10,233 bases of DNA from an archaeon (lineage in GTDB: Archaea > Hydrothermarchaeota > Hydrothermarchaeia > JALTZZ01 > JALUTC01): the NCBI GenBank assembly GCA_027051265.1, contig JALTZH010000201.1:1-10233 (forward strand), in the 5' to 3' direction. The notes beneath the pieces are model-generated. The model was not told the DNA's origin and did no database searches. It saw only the letters and a list, made by a program, of their open reading frames with translations. Positions 7,731 through 10,233 of the stretch are shown one piece after another. Every line of letters begins with the position of its first letter. The first letter of the stretch is position 1. Made by a program: the position numbers and the translations under genes.

Positions 7731-7736
7731 TTTAAA
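7731..7736 (-). promoter_or_regulatory. Possible TATA-like element for the eL20-pfdA-ftsY unit
   Basis: TTTAAA overlaps the hisS stop codon and is centred about 29 bases before the eL20 ATG, the distance expected for a leaderless archaeal transcript. The lack of a ribosome-binding site at eL20 fits. The call is weak because the region is AT-rich and such hexamers occur by chance. Confidence 0.3.
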
Positions 7737-8949
7737 GATTTTTCAAGAAATCTTCAAGATTATTTATATGGATTTCTTTCTGAATATTTCGTTTTAGATC
7801 TTTGATCAATATAACATCACGCTCTATTTCTTCTCCAAGTATGATAAGAAAATCTATATTTTTGTTAATCGCATATTCCAACGCTCTCTTTATTTTTTTT
7901 CTCATTATTTCGATTTCACATCTGAAATATCTTCTAACGATTTTGGCTATTTCTATTGCTTTTCTAAAATATTTTTTATCAAATATAAATATTAAAAATC
8001 GTTTATCTTCATTTCCTATATTTTTTAATCTGTTCTCTTTTTCTAATGCTAAAAGCAAACGATCCAGACCAAATGCAAATCCACACGCTTTAATATCAAA
8101 TCCAAAAAGTTCACCTAATGAATATACACCTCCCCCACATATCTGTTTTTGAGCACCTAATTTCTTGCTATGAATTTCGAAAACAATTCCAGAATAATAA
8201 TCCAATCCTCTAGCGATTGATAAATCTATTTTATATTTTACGGATGCATCATCGAGATAATCTAGGAGATTGATGAAATCTTCATCGTTACAAATATTTA
8301 TGAGGTCGTTTTTATCTCCTTTAAAATTTATGATTCGAAACAATTCATCCTCGTTTTTTAATTTAAAGCTCTTAAGCTTATCGAATTCCTTTTTATCTAT
8401 TAATCTTAATATCTTGTTTTGAAATTTTTCATCGTATTCTTTTAAAATGTTCTTCAACAATTTAATGTTTCCTATTCTTATTTCATAGTTTTTTAATCCA
8501 AGATCCTCTAAAACGTTGTTTGCTAAAATTATAAGCTCAGCAACAGCTTCAGGAGAATTTGTTCCAATTATTTCAACACCAGCCTGCCAAAATTCTCTAT
8601 ATCTCCCAGCTTGAGGTTCTTCATATCTAAAACAGTTAACGATATAATATAATCTTAAAGGATGTGGTCTATTTCTTAATCCGGATACGTAAAACCTTAT
8701 AGCTGGTGTTGTTTCTTCAGGTCTTAATATAAGCTTTCTACCTGATTTATCTTCAAATACATATGCGTGTTGTATTATTTCATCTCCAGATTTCTTTAGA
8801 AACAATTCCAGATATTCAAAAGTTGGTGTTAAAATTTCCTCATATCCATATCTCTCAAAGATTTTTCTTATAATGTTTTCAACATATCTCCACTTTCTCA
8901 TTTCTTCTGGAGAAAAATCTCTAGTACCTTTAACTCTCGATATAATCAT
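7732..8949 (-). CDS. hisS: Histidyl-tRNA synthetase (class II)
   Basis: The 405-residue enzyme charges tRNA-His using ATP. The catalytic core begins at VKGTRDF (6-12) close to the N-terminus, which supports the start. LRPEETTPAIR lies at 75-85. Motif 2 is FRYEEPQAGRYREFWQAGVE at 107-126. The histidine-specific signature ARGLDYYSG is at 246-254, and motif 3 GFAFGLDRLLLAL is at 290-302. Residues about 316-405 form the anticodon-binding domain (FLIFIFD, then FLIILGEEIERDVILIKDL). HisZ (the regulatory paralogue) is unlikely, because the active-site signatures and the anticodon domain are complete. There is no Shine-Dalgarno sequence before the ATG. The start codon is only 17 bases from the divergent wecB start, so its promoter must lie inside or against wecB coding sequence. 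I could not identify a convincing TATA box for it. Confidence 0.96.
   Translation of the reverse strand: MIISRVKGTRDFSPEEMRKWRYVENIIRKIFERYGYEEILTPTFEYLELFLKKSGDEIIQHAYVFEDKSGRKLILRPEETTPAIRFYVSGLRNRPHPLRLYYIVNCFRYEEPQAGRYREFWQAGVEIIGTNSPEAVAELIILANNVLEDLGLKNYEIRIGNIKLLKNILKEYDEKFQNKILRLIDKKEFDKLKSFKLKNEDELFRIINFKGDKNDLINICNDEDFINLLDYLDDASVKYKIDLSIARGLDYYSGIVFEIHSKKLGAQKQICGGGVYSLGELFGFDIKACGFAFGLDRLLLALEKENRLKNIGNEDKRFLIFIFDKKYFRKAIEIAKIVRRYFRCEIEIMRKKIKRALEYAINKNIDFLIILGEEIERDVILIKDLKRNIQKEIHINNLEDFLKNL
8940..8946 (+). promoter_or_regulatory. Candidate TATA element for wecB, inside hisS
   Basis: ATATAAT overlaps the second and third codons of hisS (on the opposite strand) and is centred about 24 bases before the wecB ATG at 8967. 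This suits a leaderless transcript, consistent with the lack of a Shine-Dalgarno sequence there. It is an inference from spacing in an AT-rich stretch. Confidence 0.4.
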
Positions 8950-8966
8950 AATATTATTATTTTTTT

Positions 8967-10220
8967 ATGAAAATGCTAATTGTAGCAGGTACTAGACCAG
9001 AGATTATAAAATTATTCCCAGTAATTAAAGAGCTTGAGAAGAAAGATATTTCTTACAAACTTATATGGACAGGGCAGCATTATGATAAAAATTTGTTCGA
9101 AATATTTTTCAAAGAATTTAACCTGAGAAAACCCGATTACAATTTAAAAATAGGTTCAGGCTCTCATGCAAAACAAACCTATAAGATAATGTATAGAATT
9201 GAAAAGATTTTAAACTTAGAAAAGCCCAATATAGTTGTAGTTCAAGGAGATACAAATTCCTGCATGGCTGCAGCTCTAACATCAGTTAAAATGAAAATTC
9301 CAGTGGCTCATGTTGAAGCGGGTTTGAGAAGTTTTGATATGAGAATGCCTGAGGAAATCAATAGAATAATCGTCGATCACATTTCTCAAGCTTTATTTGC
9401 TCCAACTAAAATTTCAGTTACAAATTTGATTTGTGAAGGAATAGAGGCGGATAGGATATTTTTAACAGGTAATACTATTGTAGATACAGTTAATATCTTT
9501 AAAAATCTTGTGGATAAGTATGCAAGATATAAAGAATATGAGGATTTTTTACTTCTAACAATACATAGAGAAGAAAACGTTGAGAATGAAAAGAGATTAA
9601 AAACAATATTTAATACGTTGCTTGAGGTTGATTATAAGATAGTTTTTCCTATACATCCAAGAACAAAAAAGGCTTTAAAAAGGATAAATCTATACAAGAA
9701 AATTAAAGAAAAAATCATAATATTGGAACCATTAGGATATATGGATTTCTTATACCTATTAAAGAAATGTAAAGCTGTAATAACAGATTCTGGTGGTGTT
9801 CAAGAAGAAGCATTGATATTAAAAAAGCCTTGTATAACTATAAGAGAAAATACAGAAAGAATCGAGAGCATTCTTATGGGATGTAACATTTTAACAGGAT
9901 ATAGTAAAAAAAGAATTCTCAACGCAATATATAAAGCTTTGGAATTGAAAATTGATTATAATAAAAATCCACTTGGTGATGGTAAAGCTGGAGAAAGGAT
10001 AGTTAAAATATTAACAGAAAGGGAATTTAATATAAGAAATATAAACTTTTTGAAACATAACTTCATACGTCGCGTTAGAATTATAAACGAAGAAACATCG
10101 ATAAAAAGTTTTGAAAAGAAATATAAATGTAAAATAAATAAAATTTTAAGAAAAGATAAAATTCTTTTTCCACATGACGTAGATAAGTTGAAACCTAATG
10201 ATCTTGTTGAATTTTTATAG
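8967..10220 (+). CDS. wecB: UDP-N-acetylglucosamine 2-epimerase, non-hydrolysing, with a C-terminal RCK_C-like tail
   Basis: The core (1 to about 352) is a GT-B fold epimerase that interconverts UDP-GlcNAc and UDP-ManNAc, a precursor for surface polysaccharide or glycoprotein glycans. Visible motifs are GTRPE at 8-12, QGDT at 93-96 with Asp95, HVEAGLRS at 115-122 with Glu117, MPEEINR at 127-133, TIHREEN at 198-204 with His200, HPRT at 230-233, DSGGVQEE at 274-281 and RENTERIE at 293-300 (TERPE is more usual). Asp95, Glu117 and His200 line up with the catalytic residues of the bacterial enzyme, so the core should be active. Most family members end near here at about 360-380 residues. This one adds roughly 65 residues ending in FPHDVDKLKPNDLVEFL, which resembles a TrkA-C/RCK_C domain. 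The start at 8967 gives MKMLIVAGTRPE, the usual N-terminus. A second ATG is two codons later. It is divergent from hisS, and no glycan genes are visible next to it. Confidence 0.93.
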   Translation: MKMLIVAGTRPEIIKLFPVIKELEKKDISYKLIWTGQHYDKNLFEIFFKEFNLRKPDYNLKIGSGSHAKQTYKIMYRIEKILNLEKPNIVVVQGDTNSCMAAALTSVKMKIPVAHVEAGLRSFDMRMPEEINRIIVDHISQALFAPTKISVTNLICEGIEADRIFLTGNTIVDTVNIFKNLVDKYARYKEYEDFLLLTIHREENVENEKRLKTIFNTLLEVDYKIVFPIHPRTKKALKRINLYKKIKEKIIILEPLGYMDFLYLLKKCKAVITDSGGVQEEALILKKPCITIRENTERIESILMGCNILTGYSKKRILNAIYKALELKIDYNKNPLGDGKAGERIVKILTEREFNIRNINFLKHNFIRRVRIINEETSIKSFEKKYKCKINKILRKDKILFPHDVDKLKPNDLVEFL

Positions 10221-10228
10221 TTATTTTT
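10212..10228 (+). terminator. Possible U-tract terminator after wecB
   Basis: Two runs of five T flank the wecB stop codon (10212-10216 and 10224-10228). Archaeal termination uses U-rich tracts without a needed hairpin, helped by aCPSF1, so this is a reasonable site. The window ends five bases later, so the rest of the signal cannot be seen, and T runs are common in this AT-rich DNA. Confidence 0.35.
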
Positions 10229-10233
10229 AATAC

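Noticed and set aside
7802-8152. Open frame of 116 codons on the plus strand
   Set aside because: It is antisense to the HisRS anticodon domain and motif 3. Its Ser/Ile/Phe-rich composition is what reverse reading of Lys/Glu/Asp-rich codons gives, and no ribosome-binding site is seen.

Overview
This window looks like a compact, AT-rich archaeal chromosome segment (about 30% G+C by eye). The archaeal signature genes are a proteasome beta subunit, the KH/metallo-beta-lactamase/beta-CASP termination nuclease aCPSF1 (FttA), ribosomal protein eL20 (LX), prefoldin alpha and the SRP receptor FtsY. AGA arginine and ATA isoleucine codons are frequent. The psmB-aCPSF1 pair and the leaderless-looking first genes fit the TACK side of the Archaea, but that placement is inference and no rRNA is present to settle it. 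Coding density is very high: no gap exceeds about 70 bases, several neighbours overlap, and there are no tRNA or rRNA genes, CRISPR arrays, insertion sequences or long repeats.

Positions 1-4667 (minus strand) hold one tightly packed unit, transcribed psmB, aCPSF1, cbiA/cfbB, then a slipin/stomatin gene that runs off the left edge. The first two junctions are ATGA stop/start overlaps. The slipin start lies inside the end of cbiA behind a strong Shine-Dalgarno sequence. The unit joins protein degradation, RNA 3'-end formation and transcription termination, corrinoid (or F430) amidation, and a membrane scaffold.

Positions 4668-4737 are a divergent promoter region with one nearly symmetrical TATA element that could serve both psmB (short leader with AGGTG) and the plus-strand radical SAM gene (leaderless). 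The radical SAM gene (4738-6144) belongs to an uncharacterised COG1032-type family.

Positions 6139-8949 (minus strand) are a translation and protein-targeting cluster: hisS, then eL20, prefoldin alpha and ftsY. The last three are an archaeal neighbourhood that joins ribosome, nascent-chain chaperone and SRP receptor. The ftsY end overlaps the convergent radical SAM gene by 6 bases.

Positions 8967-10220 (plus strand) encode a UDP-GlcNAc 2-epimerase (WecB type), only 17 bases from hisS. It has a complete catalytic core and an extra C-terminal tail of about 65 residues that resembles a TrkA-C/RCK_C ligand-binding domain. This possible enzyme-sensor fusion is the most novel item in the window. 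Otherwise the region is mainly housekeeping, and I see no defence or mobile system.
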